Below are positions 24,693 through 32,982 of a DNA stretch of 64,000 nt, piece after piece. Position 1 is the stretch's first letter; every line of letters starts with the position of its first letter. The DNA is taken from assembly GCA_026393115.1 (NCBI GenBank), contig JAPLAU010000028.1, positions 211,338 to 275,337 on the forward strand. Direction: 5' to 3'. A program made the position numbers and the translations under genes. This DNA is from Actinomycetota bacterium (lineage in GTDB: Bacteria; Actinomycetota; Actinomycetes; S36-B12; CAIYMF01). The notes beneath the pieces are model-generated. The model ran no database searches. It had not been told where the DNA came from and worked only from the letters and a program-made list of their open reading frames with translations.

Positions 24693-25178
24693 ATGACCAT
24701 CGCGGTTGGCGACACCATTCCCGAAGTAGACGTGCGCATCATGCGTGACGGACTTCCCGTCGTAGTTCCGATCAGCGAGATCATCGGAACCGGTCGCGCG
24801 GTGCTATTCGCAGTGCCCGGAGCATTCACGCCCACCTGTCACCGTCAGCATCTTCCGGGTTTCGTTGACCAGGCCGCAGCGCTTGCGGGCAAGGGCGTCG
24901 ACACCGTGGCGTGCCTCGGCGTCAACGATGTGTTCGTGATGGACAGTTGGGGCGAAGTGAGCGGCGTGGGCGATGCGATCGTCATGGTGGCCGACCCCGA
25001 TGCTGAATTCACCAAGGCCGTCGGCATGGACGTTGACGTGTCCAAGGGTGGGCTGGGTATTCGCTCGAAGCGCTACGCCATGGTGCTTGAAGACGGTGTC
25101 GTTACTGCATTCCTCCCCGAGCCCGATGGCTTTGGTTTGGCCGACAGCAGTGCGCAGTGCGTGCTTGACGTGCTCTGA
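24693..25178 (+). CDS. Peroxiredoxin, Prx5 type
   Basis: The 161-residue protein has the Prx5 active-site motif VPGAFTPTCHRQHLPGF with peroxidatic Cys49. It reduces hydrogen peroxide or organic peroxides; two further cysteines (VACLGV and AQCVLD) may take part in resolution. GGAGG lies 7 bases before the ATG. It follows the ABC exporter by 87 bases. A hairpin with arms GAGGCTCA and TGAGCCTC starts at its stop codon. Confidence 0.93.
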   Translation: MTIAVGDTIPEVDVRIMRDGLPVVVPISEIIGTGRAVLFAVPGAFTPTCHRQHLPGFVDQAAALAGKGVDTVACLGVNDVFVMDSWGEVSGVGDAIVMVADPDAEFTKAVGMDVDVSKGGLGIRSKRYAMVLEDGVVTAFLPEPDGFGLADSSAQCVLDVL

Positions 25179-25202
25179 GGCTCACTAGTGACGTTGAGCC
25201 TC
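25177..25202 (+). terminator. Stem-loop after the peroxiredoxin gene
   Basis: The perfect 8-bp stem GAGGCTCA/TGAGCCTC with a 10-base loop begins in the stop codon. No T-run follows, so it is a candidate terminator. The remaining bases up to 25373 show no gene. Confidence 0.5.
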
Positions 25203-25373
25203 ACCGAGCCAAACGGATCTGCCCACGAGCCCTGGCTGCCGAGGTCGCATAGCGGACATAGCGGGGCCATTGGTGCTTTTGAGTAGTTACCCCTAGTGTT
25301 CCAATCGGCCGGTAGGCCAAGTACCACCAGAACCGGCCCTGTGGTCGCACGGTGGCCATCACCAAGGAGCGCT

Positions 25374-25622
25374 ATGAGCGAGAACGAGTTTGAAGTTGTT
25401 GAAGTGGTTACCGAGGCTTCCGATGATGAAGGCAACATCGTGGTTGACGACTTGGTTGCCCTCGTCGATTCTGACGGCACTGTCGTCGCCACCGACGAGA
25501 CCTTGATCATCGAAGATGCCGACGGCGACGTGCTCATTGACGAGGTTGTCTCGGTGATTGATGAAGACGGCGAACTTCAGGCTGTGGCCGAAGAAGTGAC
25601 CGTCATCGTCAACGAAGACTGA
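25374..25622 (+). CDS. Very acidic small repeat protein
   Basis: The 82-residue protein has 28 Asp/Glu residues and no Lys, Arg, His, Cys or Trp. Four turns occur every 15-16 residues: DDEG (17), DSDG (32), DADG (48) and DEDG (63), each followed by hydrophobic beta-like residues (NIVV, TVVA, DVLI, ELQA). This suggests a small beta-solenoid or metal-binding scaffold. No family was recognised. AAGGAG precedes the ATG at 25374. Its 3' end overlaps the convergent C45 gene by 14 bases. Confidence 0.75.
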   Translation: MSENEFEVVEVVTEASDDEGNIVVDDLVALVDSDGTVVATDETLIIEDADGDVLIDEVVSVIDEDGELQAVAEEVTVIVNED

Positions 25623-26640
25623 TCTCAACAACTGTTGAGTGCCACTGCTCGGCGTCGGGCGGCCCGAGTGTGTAGCGCATCGTGACCACGTCGTTGATCT
25701 CGACGACGATGGCCCCGAATGTGAACCACTCGTGGTCGTCGCGCCGGGTCAGGCACAGGGGACTGACGCTGAGTAGTTCGGCCAGATCGTCGGCTGTGGT
25801 CACTTCCGAGCCGGCAACATCGAGCACCGACTGACGAAGTTCACTTCGACTTTCCGCGGGGATCATCGCGGGGTCGACGTCAGCAGTGGCCAACGGATGA
25901 TTGGCGTGCCCAAATCGACTTCCGGGTTCGGCCGATGCGATTGTTCCGAACGCTGAGCACTCCACACTCGAGGTCACAGTGTTTCCGGAACGACCGCGCC
26001 CGACGATGGCGTAATGCTGGCCCGAGGCGTGCGGTACGGAGCGAATGAACTCGGCCGCCGCGTCGGCGTTGGGTTGGGCGAGGGCACCGCGAATGACGAA
26101 CGCGACGGGAAGGCCACTGCCGCTGTGTTCCAACGTCGTCAGTGCGTTGACGCAGAGTCCGAATCCGGCGCTTGATGCCCCGCAGAGTCCGACCAAGCCC
26201 GCTGACGTGAGCACCGTGACGCTGCTGCCGGTGGTGGAGTGGGTGATGGCGCGCTGACTTCCGTCGAGAAGCCGATCGAGATCCATGGTCTGTCCGACGA
26301 GGGCGGGCGGGCCGGGAGTTGCCAAGGTGCTGCACGCTTCGCGATTGCCTTGCGTCTCTGACCACCACCAGTGCTCATCCATCAAGTTGTGCGCGAGCAG
26401 GTGGTTGGTGGGGACGCCCGCTCCAGCCGCGATTCCGTCGAACTCGGCGAGCAGGTCGGGAGTGTGGGTCGCGATGGCCTCACGAAAGCGGGTGTTCTCG
26501 AGGAAGGCCTCAACCTGCGCTGGGCCGCCCATCGAGTCGATCACCCGCTCGAGGACTTCATGAATCGCTTCGCGCAGGTGTTCGCCTTGGGCCAGACCTC
26601 GGGCTCGACCATCACCGGTAACAACAAGTGGCTCGGACAT
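25609..26640 (-). CDS. Peptidase C45 / isopenicillin-N acyltransferase-like Ntn hydrolase
   Basis: The 343-residue protein has the C45 signature REACSTLA with candidate nucleophile Cys103, which becomes N-terminal after self-cleavage in this family. The following residues read GQTMDLDR and later GLCGASSAGFGLCVNALTT, as in acyl-CoA:6-APA acyltransferase-like proteins. These enzymes cleave or transfer amide-linked acyl groups; the substrate here is unknown. It is the last gene of a minus-strand run with ArfB and the RCK channel, 18 bases after ArfB. Confidence 0.85.
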   Translation of the reverse strand: MSEPLVVTGDGRARGLAQGEHLREAIHEVLERVIDSMGGPAQVEAFLENTRFREAIATHTPDLLAEFDGIAAGAGVPTNHLLAHNLMDEHWWWSETQGNREACSTLATPGPPALVGQTMDLDRLLDGSQRAITHSTTGSSVTVLTSAGLVGLCGASSAGFGLCVNALTTLEHSGSGLPVAFVIRGALAQPNADAAAEFIRSVPHASGQHYAIVGRGRSGNTVTSSVECSAFGTIASAEPGSRFGHANHPLATADVDPAMIPAESRSELRQSVLDVAGSEVTTADDLAELLSVSPLCLTRRDDHEWFTFGAIVVEINDVVTMRYTLGPPDAEQWHSTVVEISLR

Positions 26641-26658
26641 GTCGGCCAGCGTACGCGC

Positions 26659-27084
26659 TCAGTCGTCAAGGTTGCGGCGCTGAGCCTTTGTGCGACTGCG
26701 CTGCTTCTTTTCGAGCAGGCGTCGTTCGACCGCGCCGCGGCTCGGGCGGGTGGGTCGACGCTTGGCCGGTGGTGGCGCGAGTGCACGAGCGAGAGTGTCT
26801 GCGAGGCGTTGCGCTGCCGCTCGCCGGTTCTGGTACTGCGAGCGCTGCTCGGACGAAGTGGCTGACAGCACGCCGTCGACGAGGTTGGCTGAGAGTCGAT
26901 CGAGAAGTCGTGCGCGTTGCGACTCGCTCAGAATTGGGGAGCGGGCGACGTCGAACAGAACTTCGGCCCGACTATCGGTGGTGTTCACCGATTGTCCGCC
27001 CGGCCCTGACGACCGGCTGAACCTCCAGGTCAGTTCGCCACGCGGAATCACCAGAATTGGCGTTACGCGAAGGTCATCGTTCAT
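26659..27084 (-). CDS. arfB: Alternative ribosome-rescue factor ArfB (YaeJ)
   Basis: The 141-residue protein has the GGQ motif in SSGPGGQSVNT (27-37), which hydrolyses the peptidyl-tRNA ester, and a basic C-terminal tail (KKQRSRTKAQRR) that enters the mRNA channel. It rescues stalled ribosomes without a stop codon. The catalytic domain lies at residues 10-110. The start ATG at 27084 follows the RCK gene stop by 23 bases. Confidence 0.93.
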   Translation of the reverse strand: MNDDLRVTPILVIPRGELTWRFSRSSGPGGQSVNTTDSRAEVLFDVARSPILSESQRARLLDRLSANLVDGVLSATSSEQRSQYQNRRAAAQRLADTLARALAPPPAKRRPTRPSRGAVERRLLEKKQRSRTKAQRRNLDD

Positions 27085-27107
27085 AACGTCATTGTCGCGC
27101 AGATTTG

Positions 27108-28829
27108 CTAGCGACCGGCACGCTGCAGCAGGTCGAGTAGTTCTTCGTACTGGCCGATGAGATAGGCGCTGTCACCGGCGTGCAAGAGAGTGTCGCCTCG
27201 AGGCGGGTGTTCGAGCAGGCCGGCGCTGTCGGCGCGACGAATCGCGATGACCCGAGTTTTTGCATCAATGTCGCGCATCGCAAGGCCGTCGAGTCCACTT
27301 CCTGAGCGCACGGTGATGCGCGCAGCAAGAAGTGCAGTTCCGCCGACGTAGAAGGTCGACACGATACTCAGGCCCAGTGCCGCACCGACGAACCACGGGG
27401 CTGCGAGTTCGGCGGTGGAGCGCGTCGTTCCGAGCGCGAGGTCGCGGCCGAGGACGCGGCCGAGATCACGTTCGAAAACGCGCAATGCGACGGGAATGTG
27501 CCGATCGCCTACGGCGTCTCGAATGGCGAGGCCGACTTCGATGTTCACCATGTCGTCGCTGGTGAGAACAGCGGCGCCGCGTGCCTGCTCAATTCCCGCA
27601 TTGACCAGAGTCTCGTGCAGGGTGGCATCGCCGAAGAGCACCGAGATGCCGGCATCGCGCGCTTGCGGCACGTAGCGGTTGTTCTCGTCCCTATCGACAA
27701 CGGCGACTTCGTAACCCGATGACCGCAATTCGCTGGCGACGGCCAGACCGACTGAACCCAAGCCCACGATGACGATGTGATCGCGCAAACCCGTCAAACG
27801 CTGCCGGCCCAGAGATTGGGCGAGGCGACGCGTGACCAGAGTGTTGGTGAGCAAGGCGGTGACTACAGCGACGAGCAGAATTCCGAAGAGGATGAGGAAC
27901 ACTGACCACAGGCGCAGCCACGTGGACTGATCGCGGAAGTAGAAGTCGCCAAACCCGACTTGACCGATGGTCTCGGCGGTGAAGTAGACCGCGTCGAGAG
28001 GATCCATGCGTGAGCCGTCGGGTTCGCGATAGCCGATGAGCAACAGGACCACTGAGACCAGACCGAGCAGTGCCAGGATGCCGAATGCGATGCGGAAGGG
28101 CCGATCGACGGCATCGGACAGCGCGTTGAAGCTCGCCCGGATCGAGTTGAGGAGTGAACGGCGGTGCCGCTGAACCTGCGGAGGAGATGCGTTGATCCCC
28201 TGAGCCGCGAAGTCGCCTTCGCGTCCGATGAGGGTGACCATGTCTCCTCGGCTGACCTGCAGACTTCGTCCGGGGCCAACGATGAGTGGTGAACCATCGG
28301 CCCGTTCGACGGCCAGGGGTGCCAGCGAGCCCCATTGCGTTCGCAAGTCGCCGTCTTCGGCGGGCACAGCGACGATCGTGAATGGCTCGCCGTCAAGATC
28401 AAGCACGCGCGTGTGAGCTTCAACGACTGCCTCGACGATCGACCGTGACGACAGGGCGGCGACATCGAGAACTGTTCCGGGTCGCGCGATGGGTTCTAGT
28501 GCGCGGTTGACCGATGAGTTCGAGGTGTAGACGACGATGCGAACCGAGCGCGACATCTCACGAACAAGCAGTGCCATTTCCACGTTGCGCAAGTCGTCTT
28601 CATCGATGCACAGCACGGCGGCTGCGTTGTCGAGATCGGCCGCACCGAGTGTGTACTGACGATGGTCGGAACTCTCGACGTACGTGGCACCCCAGCGAAG
28701 TAGGTCTTCGCGGTCTTGGCGGGTGGCTTCGCGGTCGATGACGAGCACCTCACGGCCTGCTTGTACGAGGTGCCGGATCACGCGGCGCGCGACTCCGTGG
28801 CACCCGAAGACCACGATGTGACCGTCCAC
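27108..28829 (-). CDS. RCK-pore-RCK potassium channel / NAD-binding protein
   Basis: The 573-residue protein has a first Rossmann RCK domain (residues 3-120, VVFGCHGVARRV), a regulatory C-domain, two membrane helices with a pore loop, and a second RCK domain with the dinucleotide motif VGLGSVGLAV (355-364). The pore filter reads QVGFGD (290-295) where TVGYGD is usual, so the first Thr is replaced by Gln and Tyr by Phe. A further hydrophobic segment occurs near 510-530. GTG at 28829 has GGGGAAG upstream. It probably moves K+ under control of a nucleotide. Confidence 0.88.
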   Translation of the reverse strand: MDGHIVVFGCHGVARRVIRHLVQAGREVLVIDREATRQDREDLLRWGATYVESSDHRQYTLGAADLDNAAAVLCIDEDDLRNVEMALLVREMSRSVRIVVYTSNSSVNRALEPIARPGTVLDVAALSSRSIVEAVVEAHTRVLDLDGEPFTIVAVPAEDGDLRTQWGSLAPLAVERADGSPLIVGPGRSLQVSRGDMVTLIGREGDFAAQGINASPPQVQRHRRSLLNSIRASFNALSDAVDRPFRIAFGILALLGLVSVVLLLIGYREPDGSRMDPLDAVYFTAETIGQVGFGDFYFRDQSTWLRLWSVFLILFGILLVAVVTALLTNTLVTRRLAQSLGRQRLTGLRDHIVIVGLGSVGLAVASELRSSGYEVAVVDRDENNRYVPQARDAGISVLFGDATLHETLVNAGIEQARGAAVLTSDDMVNIEVGLAIRDAVGDRHIPVALRVFERDLGRVLGRDLALGTTRSTAELAAPWFVGAALGLSIVSTFYVGGTALLAARITVRSGSGLDGLAMRDIDAKTRVIAIRRADSAGLLEHPPRGDTLLHAGDSAYLIGQYEELLDLLQRAGR

Positions 28830-28843
28830 CCTGTGATCTTCCC

Positions 28844-29236
28844 CTATGAGCGTGCCAACGTCTGCAGCACGTCTAGCGTGCGGTCGGCGTCGCGGGCTGG
28901 AACGAAGAGATGATCGTGGGTGAACGCCGCCACGATGTTGCAGGCAATGCCGTGATCGGCGAGCGCTGAACTGACGGCTGCGGTGAGCCCCACGCCTTCC
29001 AGCGAACTGTTGACGCGCAGGGTGAGCCACCTAGTGACGAGGTCGTACCTGAGGTCGTGGGTGTCGGCAGTGTCGCGGCTCAAGATTGCGGTGAGGCCCT
29101 CGTCCTCACGGAATGTCATCAGCGGTTGGATCCCTTGAGGGAGAGGGGTATTCGTTCGAATGAACACCCACTCTCCGGGATTGAGCGCAGGGTCCATCTG
29201 TCGCACCATGTCGTCGCGATCGCTGATTGGGCTCAT
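28844..29236 (-). CDS. ACT-domain protein
   Basis: The 130-residue protein has two ACT-like halves. The second reads LTLRVNSSLEGVGLTAAVSSALADHGIACNIVAAFTHDHLFV, the beta-alpha-beta pattern of amino-acid-binding ACT_7/DUF2241-type proteins. A ligand such as an amino acid is likely. Start chosen at 29236 (MSPISD), where CACACT ends 6 nt upstream; ATG at 29254 is the alternative. It is the first gene of a minus-strand run towards the RCK channel. Confidence 0.82.
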   Translation of the reverse strand: MSPISDRDDMVRQMDPALNPGEWVFIRTNTPLPQGIQPLMTFREDEGLTAILSRDTADTHDLRYDLVTRWLTLRVNSSLEGVGLTAAVSSALADHGIACNIVAAFTHDHLFVPARDADRTLDVLQTLARS

Positions 29237-29242
29237 GAAGTG

Positions 29243-29248
29243 AGTGTG
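29243..29248 (-). promoter_or_regulatory. -10-like element of the ACT gene
   Basis: CACACT ends 6 nt before the ATG at 29236. It is a weak match to the TAnnnT pattern. Confidence 0.35.
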
Positions 29249-29277
29249 AGGCATGGCTGCGGTTGATGTCTGCCCGC

Positions 29278-29283
29278 TACAGT
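29278..29283 (+). promoter_or_regulatory. -10-like element of the first GNAT gene
   Basis: TACAGT ends 6 nt before the GTG at 29290, which favours this start over ATG codons upstream. Confidence 0.5.
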
Positions 29284-29289
29284 CGCATC

Positions 29290-29739
29290 GTGGTGGAGGT
29301 GACTCGTTCGTTGGCCGATGGCCGATTGGTCGTGCTCACCGACGATCCGGAGCGAATCGATCACGATGCGGTCTGGGACTTCCTCTCGACGAAGGCTTAC
29401 TGGGGGTCTTGGCGTTCGCGTGAGGTGGTTGAAGCGCAAATCGCTGGCTCCTGGCGCGTGGCGTCGGCTTTCATTGACGACGAGTGTGTGGCGTTTGGCC
29501 GTGCAATCTCGGATGGTTACGCCATCGCGTACTTGTCGGATGTGTTTGTTGTGGAATCTGTGCGGGGTGGTGGCGTCGGCGAAGCGCTTCTGCGGTTCAT
29601 CGTCGACGAGGGGCCGGGCGCCGCTTTCCGATGGATGCTGCACACCGAGGACGCTCACACGCTCTACGAGAAGCTTGGCTTCGTACTTCCCGATGGTCGT
29701 TTCATGGAACGACTGCCGACTGTCATTCGGCCTCACTGA
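29290..29739 (+). CDS. GNAT-family N-acetyltransferase
   Basis: The 149-residue protein has the acetyl-CoA-binding motif A as VVESVRGGGVGEALLRFIVDEG and the C-terminal beta-strand with LYEKLGFVL typical of GNAT enzymes. The N-terminal DFLSTKAYWG is that of YjdJ/YjaB-like acetyltransferases. The substrate is unknown. The GTG start was taken from the promoter spacing. Its last 17 bases overlap the convergent hydrolase gene. Confidence 0.88.
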   Translation: MVEVTRSLADGRLVVLTDDPERIDHDAVWDFLSTKAYWGSWRSREVVEAQIAGSWRVASAFIDDECVAFGRAISDGYAIAYLSDVFVVESVRGGGVGEALLRFIVDEGPGAAFRWMLHTEDAHTLYEKLGFVLPDGRFMERLPTVIRPH

Positions 29740-30283
29740 AGGCTTCGGCAGTGGTGGTGAGAGTGCAACTGCGTCCAGGTAGGGCGTAGTTCATGCTTGA
29801 GGCGTTCTGTTCGTCAATGATGCGGGCCGCGCTGATCATGCCGGTGTCCCACTGGAAGTCGGACGTGGTGTGAGCATCCTCGACAAGTGTGACGTCGTAA
29901 CCGAAATCAAGAGCTGAGTGCAGGGTGTGCCGCACGCAGTTGTTCGTTTGTGCTCCGCAGATCACCAGAGTGCCGACACCGAGTTCGGCGAGAGTCGCTT
30001 CGAGATCGGTGTCAACAAACGAACTTCGGTACTGCTTGTTGATGCGTGCATCGCCTGGCTGCGGGGTGAGTTCCGGAACTAACTGCCACACCTCGCTGCC
30101 GAGCGGCATACCTTCATCGTTGTGTTGAATCCAGACCACCGGCTCGCCCGCTGCTCGTGCCTTGTCGACCAGCGTTGCCACGTTCGCGATTACTTCCTCG
30201 CGTTGGTAGGCGTCGTGGACGACGTCGACCTGCACGTCAATGACGAGAAGGGCGCGGTTCGGGCGGTCGGTGAAGGTGGTCAT
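29723..30283 (-). CDS. Isochorismatase-like cysteine hydrolase
   Basis: The 186-residue protein has the catalytic triad of the family: Asp16 (LLVIDVQ), Lys83 (INKQYRSSF) and Cys116 (GAQTNNCVRHT). Such enzymes hydrolyse isochorismate, nicotinamide or other amides and esters, so the substrate is not fixed. The sequence ends with a C-terminal tail of unknown value. CAGACT ends 7 nt before the ATG. Confidence 0.9.
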   Translation of the reverse strand: MTTFTDRPNRALLVIDVQVDVVHDAYQREEVIANVATLVDKARAAGEPVVWIQHNDEGMPLGSEVWQLVPELTPQPGDARINKQYRSSFVDTDLEATLAELGVGTLVICGAQTNNCVRHTLHSALDFGYDVTLVEDAHTTSDFQWDTGMISAARIIDEQNASSMNYALPGRSCTLTTTAEAFSEAE

Positions 30284-30290
30284 GGGCGGC

Positions 30291-30296
30291 AGTCTG
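30291..30296 (-). promoter_or_regulatory. -10-like element of the hydrolase gene
   Basis: CAGACT ends 7 nt before the ATG at 30283; divergent from the element at 30317. Confidence 0.45.
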
Positions 30297-30316
30297 CCAG
30301 AGATGAGAGCTGGCGC

Positions 30317-30322
30317 TAAAGT
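30317..30322 (+). promoter_or_regulatory. -10-like element of the F420-type gene
   Basis: TAAAGT ends 6 nt before the ATG at 30329. Confidence 0.5.
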
Positions 30323-30328
30323 TTGACT

Positions 30329-30769
30329 ATGCCAATTACAGGAATTTACGAACCGAGCACGTCCGACTGGGTTGCCGAGCAGGTTGCCGAATATGAAGCC
30401 TCAGGCGGCACGCGCGCCAATACGCTGATGGAGACCGGCCTGCCGGTGGTCATCATCACGATGCGTGGTGGAAAGTCGGGCAAGGTGCGCAAGATCGCAC
30501 TCATGCGCGTTGAGCACGATGGTGAGTACGCCCTGATCGCCAGCAAGGGTGGGCACTCGGAACACCCCGACTGGTACCACAACCTGATGGCGTACCCGGC
30601 CGTGACGATTCAGGACGGTCCGGAACCCATCGACTTCATCGTGCGCCAGGTGCGTGGCGACGAGCGCGCTGTGTGGTGGGAACGCTCGGTCGCTGACTTC
30701 CCGCAGTACGCCGAGTACGAGAAGAACACCGAGCGGGCGATTCCGGTGTTGGTGGCGTCGAAGGCGTAG
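30329..30769 (+). CDS. Deazaflavin (F420)-dependent nitroreductase-family protein
   Basis: The 146-residue protein has the Ddn/FDOR-A pattern: GGKSGKVRKIAL, EYALIASKGGHSEHPDWYHNL and PAVTIQDG. These split-barrel enzymes use F420 in actinobacteria, so the host probably makes F420. The substrate is unknown. Its stop TAG is directly followed by the GTG of the next acetyltransferase. Confidence 0.93.
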   Translation: MPITGIYEPSTSDWVAEQVAEYEASGGTRANTLMETGLPVVIITMRGGKSGKVRKIALMRVEHDGEYALIASKGGHSEHPDWYHNLMAYPAVTIQDGPEPIDFIVRQVRGDERAVWWERSVADFPQYAEYEKNTERAIPVLVASKA

Positions 30770-31282
30770 GTGGCCTCACTTACGATGTGCACCGATCGCC
30801 TGAGCATCAACGAGCTTGAGGTCGGCGACGCGGCGGAGTTGTTTGGTGCGACCGAGTCGCCGGAGGTCGGTGAGTTCATCGGCGGCTCCTACTCGCCGTC
30901 GGTGCAGGCGCTTCGAGATCGCATTGAACGAATGCGCGCAGGATCGGGTCGTGCAGATGAGTCGTGGCTGAATTACTCCGTACGTGTGACGGACACGGGT
31001 GATCTCATCGGGCACCTTCAGGCCAGTGTGCATTCGGAGTGGGCCGAAGTCGCCTGGGTGTTCGGGCGACCATGGTGGGGTTACGGCTACGCCAATGAAG
31101 CAGTGACGTGGCTGATCGAGTCGCTCCCCTCAGTCGGACTCTGGGCGACCGTCGACCCTGGCAATGCGCGTTCGCTACGACTGCTTGCGCGATTGGGATT
31201 CACCGAGACGACAGTTCCGCCCGCGCGCGATGTGCAGTCGTATGACGACGGTGATCGGGTGTTTGTTCGAATGCCGGTCTAG
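30770..31282 (+). CDS. GNAT-family N-acetyltransferase (RimJ/RimL type)
   Basis: The 170-residue protein has the RimJ-like pattern: CTDRLSINEL at the start, WVFGRPWWGYGYANEAV in the middle and ATVDPGNARSLRLLARLGF near the end. Substrate unknown, possibly a ribosomal protein N-terminus or small amine. GTG follows the previous stop without a gap. The stop codon shares the four bases CTAG with the stop of the convergent VapC gene. Confidence 0.9.
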   Translation: MASLTMCTDRLSINELEVGDAAELFGATESPEVGEFIGGSYSPSVQALRDRIERMRAGSGRADESWLNYSVRVTDTGDLIGHLQASVHSEWAEVAWVFGRPWWGYGYANEAVTWLIESLPSVGLWATVDPGNARSLRLLARLGFTETTVPPARDVQSYDDGDRVFVRMPV

Positions 31283-31683
31283 TTCACGGCGTGTACTTCG
31301 AGCCCCTCGATCATGTCGAAGTCCTTCGGATTACAGGTGAACAGCGGTAGTTCATAGCGAACCGCAGTGGCAGCGATCAGTGCGTCGTAAGCGCGGGCCT
31401 TGCGTCGACGCCCTTGCCTTCGCAGGCGCGCAGCGATGCGTCCGAACACCCGAGCTGCTTCTGCGTCGAAGGGGAGCGGGTTGAACTGTGCTTCGGTTTG
31501 CTGAAGGACGGCCTGTCGTGCGATGCGGTCGTCGTCGGATTGAGCGATGAGTGGGCCGACCGTGAGCTCAGCCAGTGTGATGGCGGAGATGAAACTGGTT
31601 GCAGGAAGGTCGGCCGCGGACAGGTGCGCCAAGTTGATAACGACGCTGGTGTCGAGTAGCCCCTGGTCAACGACGTCGGTCAC
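31279..31683 (-). CDS. vapC: VapC-type PIN-domain toxin
   Basis: The 134-residue PIN protein has the first acidic residue in LLDTSVVINL (Asp11), a second in ITLAELT (Glu), and a third in RAYDALIAATA (Asp), matching the RNase active site. GTG at 31683 overlaps the antitoxin stop by 4 bases (GTGA). Such toxins cut RNA and are blocked by the antitoxin. Target unknown. Confidence 0.92.
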   Translation of the reverse strand: MTDVVDQGLLDTSVVINLAHLSAADLPATSFISAITLAELTVGPLIAQSDDDRIARQAVLQQTEAQFNPLPFDAEAARVFGRIAARLRRQGRRRKARAYDALIAATAVRYELPLFTCNPKDFDMIEGLEVHAVN

Positions 31684-31916
31684 AGGGATCCGTCTAAGAC
31701 CGTGTCGAGATCGGACCGCAGGACTCGCAAGTCGAAGGTGGGAGTTCCCTTCCACGCAGCCAACAGTTCTGTGGTGTCGCGTCCCTGATGGGCGAGCGGA
31801 ATGAGCTCAGCGATAGGGCGCCCCTGTCGAGTGACCGTGACGCGCGCGCCGCGCATCACTGAGTCGAGGACCTCGCCTCCGTGGTTACGCAGATCGCGAA
31901 TGCTCACTTCCTCCAC
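31680..31916 (-). CDS. vapB: Phd/YefM-family antitoxin (VapB)
   Basis: The 78-residue protein has the Phd-type N-terminus VSIRDLRNHGGEVLDSVMRGARVTVTR, which binds DNA, and a C-terminal toxin-binding tail. The first GTG at 31916 and the one at 31907 are both possible starts; the GGAGG between them would fit only the second at a short spacing. It forms an operon with the VapC toxin. The palindrome upstream is a likely autoregulatory operator. Confidence 0.88.
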   Translation of the reverse strand: MEEVSIRDLRNHGGEVLDSVMRGARVTVTRQGRPIAELIPLAHQGRDTTELLAAWKGTPTFDLRVLRSDLDTVLDGSL

Positions 31917-31925
31917 CTTTAGATA

Positions 31926-31941
31926 GTCTCACGCGTGAGAC
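31926..31941. promoter_or_regulatory. Operator palindrome of vapBC (first pair)
   Basis: GTCTCACGCGTGAGAC is a perfect 16-bp palindrome 10 bases upstream of the first antitoxin GTG. It overlaps the expected -10 area. VapB or VapBC probably binds here. Confidence 0.65.
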
Positions 31942-32107
31942 ATTCGGGCAATGACTCCGCTTCCAATACTCGCGGGCCGGAGGTGCTCACAGGCTGACGG
32001 ACGCCGAGGTGTGGATGGTGGCGGGCAACGGTGTCTGTGGGCAATCAGCAAGGATGGGGTGACTGGCATTCGCGCCGGATGAGTGGCCACCGACAAGGGA
32101 GCAGTTG

Positions 32108-32971
32108 ATGAGTCAGCGCTTCCCGGCGTGGTCGCTCGCCGTGATGTCGATGGTGATCGTTCAACTCGGTGCCGCCCTTTCGACTCACATGATGGATTCG
32201 GTTGGCGCGGGGGGAACTGCGTGGCTGCGGCTGAGCGCCGGCGGTGTGATCTTCCTCGTGATCGCGAGACCGAAACTTCGCGGGTATACGCGCAAGCAGT
32301 TGCGCGTTCCGCTGGTTCTCGGCCTGGTGACCGCGGTGATGACAGTGGCATTCCTTTACGCGATGCAACTGCTTCCTCTGGGCACGGTGGTAGCAATCGA
32401 ATTCCTCGGCCCGCTCGGTGTCGCAGTGTTTCGCGCACACAACCGGCTGGGACTTGTATGGCCGGCGATCGCGCTGATCGGAGTGCTGTTGCTGACCGAG
32501 CCGTGGACGGGACACACGAGCGCGCTCGGCATTCTGTGTGCGCTCATCGCAGCTGCGGGATGGGCCTCCTACATCCTGATGACGCAAACAGTGGGTGACG
32601 ACTTCGACGGACTGGAAGGCCTCGCGATCACGATTCCGGTCGCTGCCATTGCAGCCGCCCTGATCGGACTTCCGCAGGCGTGGGGTCACATCACGCCGTC
32701 TGTCATCGTGGAGGCCTTCGGGCTCGCACTGCTCTTCCCGGTGATTCCCGTGGCACTCGAACTCATTGCGTTGCGGCGATTAACTGCAGCCGCGTTCGGA
32801 ACCCTGATGGCGTTGGAGCCAGCGTTCGCAACGGTGTGGGGGGCGGTGTTGCTCGGGCAGATTCCCCAGGCGTTGCAGGTGGTGGGGATTGTGCTGGTGG
32901 TCATCGCGGGCATCGGGGCGGAGCGGATGGGTCGGCGTGAACCGCCGCCTCCACTGACGCCGCTCGCGTAA
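32108..32971 (+). CDS. EamA-family transporter (RhtA-like)
   Basis: The 287-residue protein has ten membrane helices in two EamA domains. The sequence LEFLGPLGVAV-like (AIEFLGPLGVAV) and ALEPAFATVWGAVLLGQ fit the RhtA/threonine-homoserine exporter branch. Substrate is unknown. GGGAG lies 7 bases before the ATG. Confidence 0.88.
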   Translation: MSQRFPAWSLAVMSMVIVQLGAALSTHMMDSVGAGGTAWLRLSAGGVIFLVIARPKLRGYTRKQLRVPLVLGLVTAVMTVAFLYAMQLLPLGTVVAIEFLGPLGVAVFRAHNRLGLVWPAIALIGVLLLTEPWTGHTSALGILCALIAAAGWASYILMTQTVGDDFDGLEGLAITIPVAAIAAALIGLPQAWGHITPSVIVEAFGLALLFPVIPVALELIALRRLTAAAFGTLMALEPAFATVWGAVLLGQIPQALQVVGIVLVVIAGIGAERMGRREPPPPLTPLA

Positions 32972-32982
32972 GGGTTCGCGAC

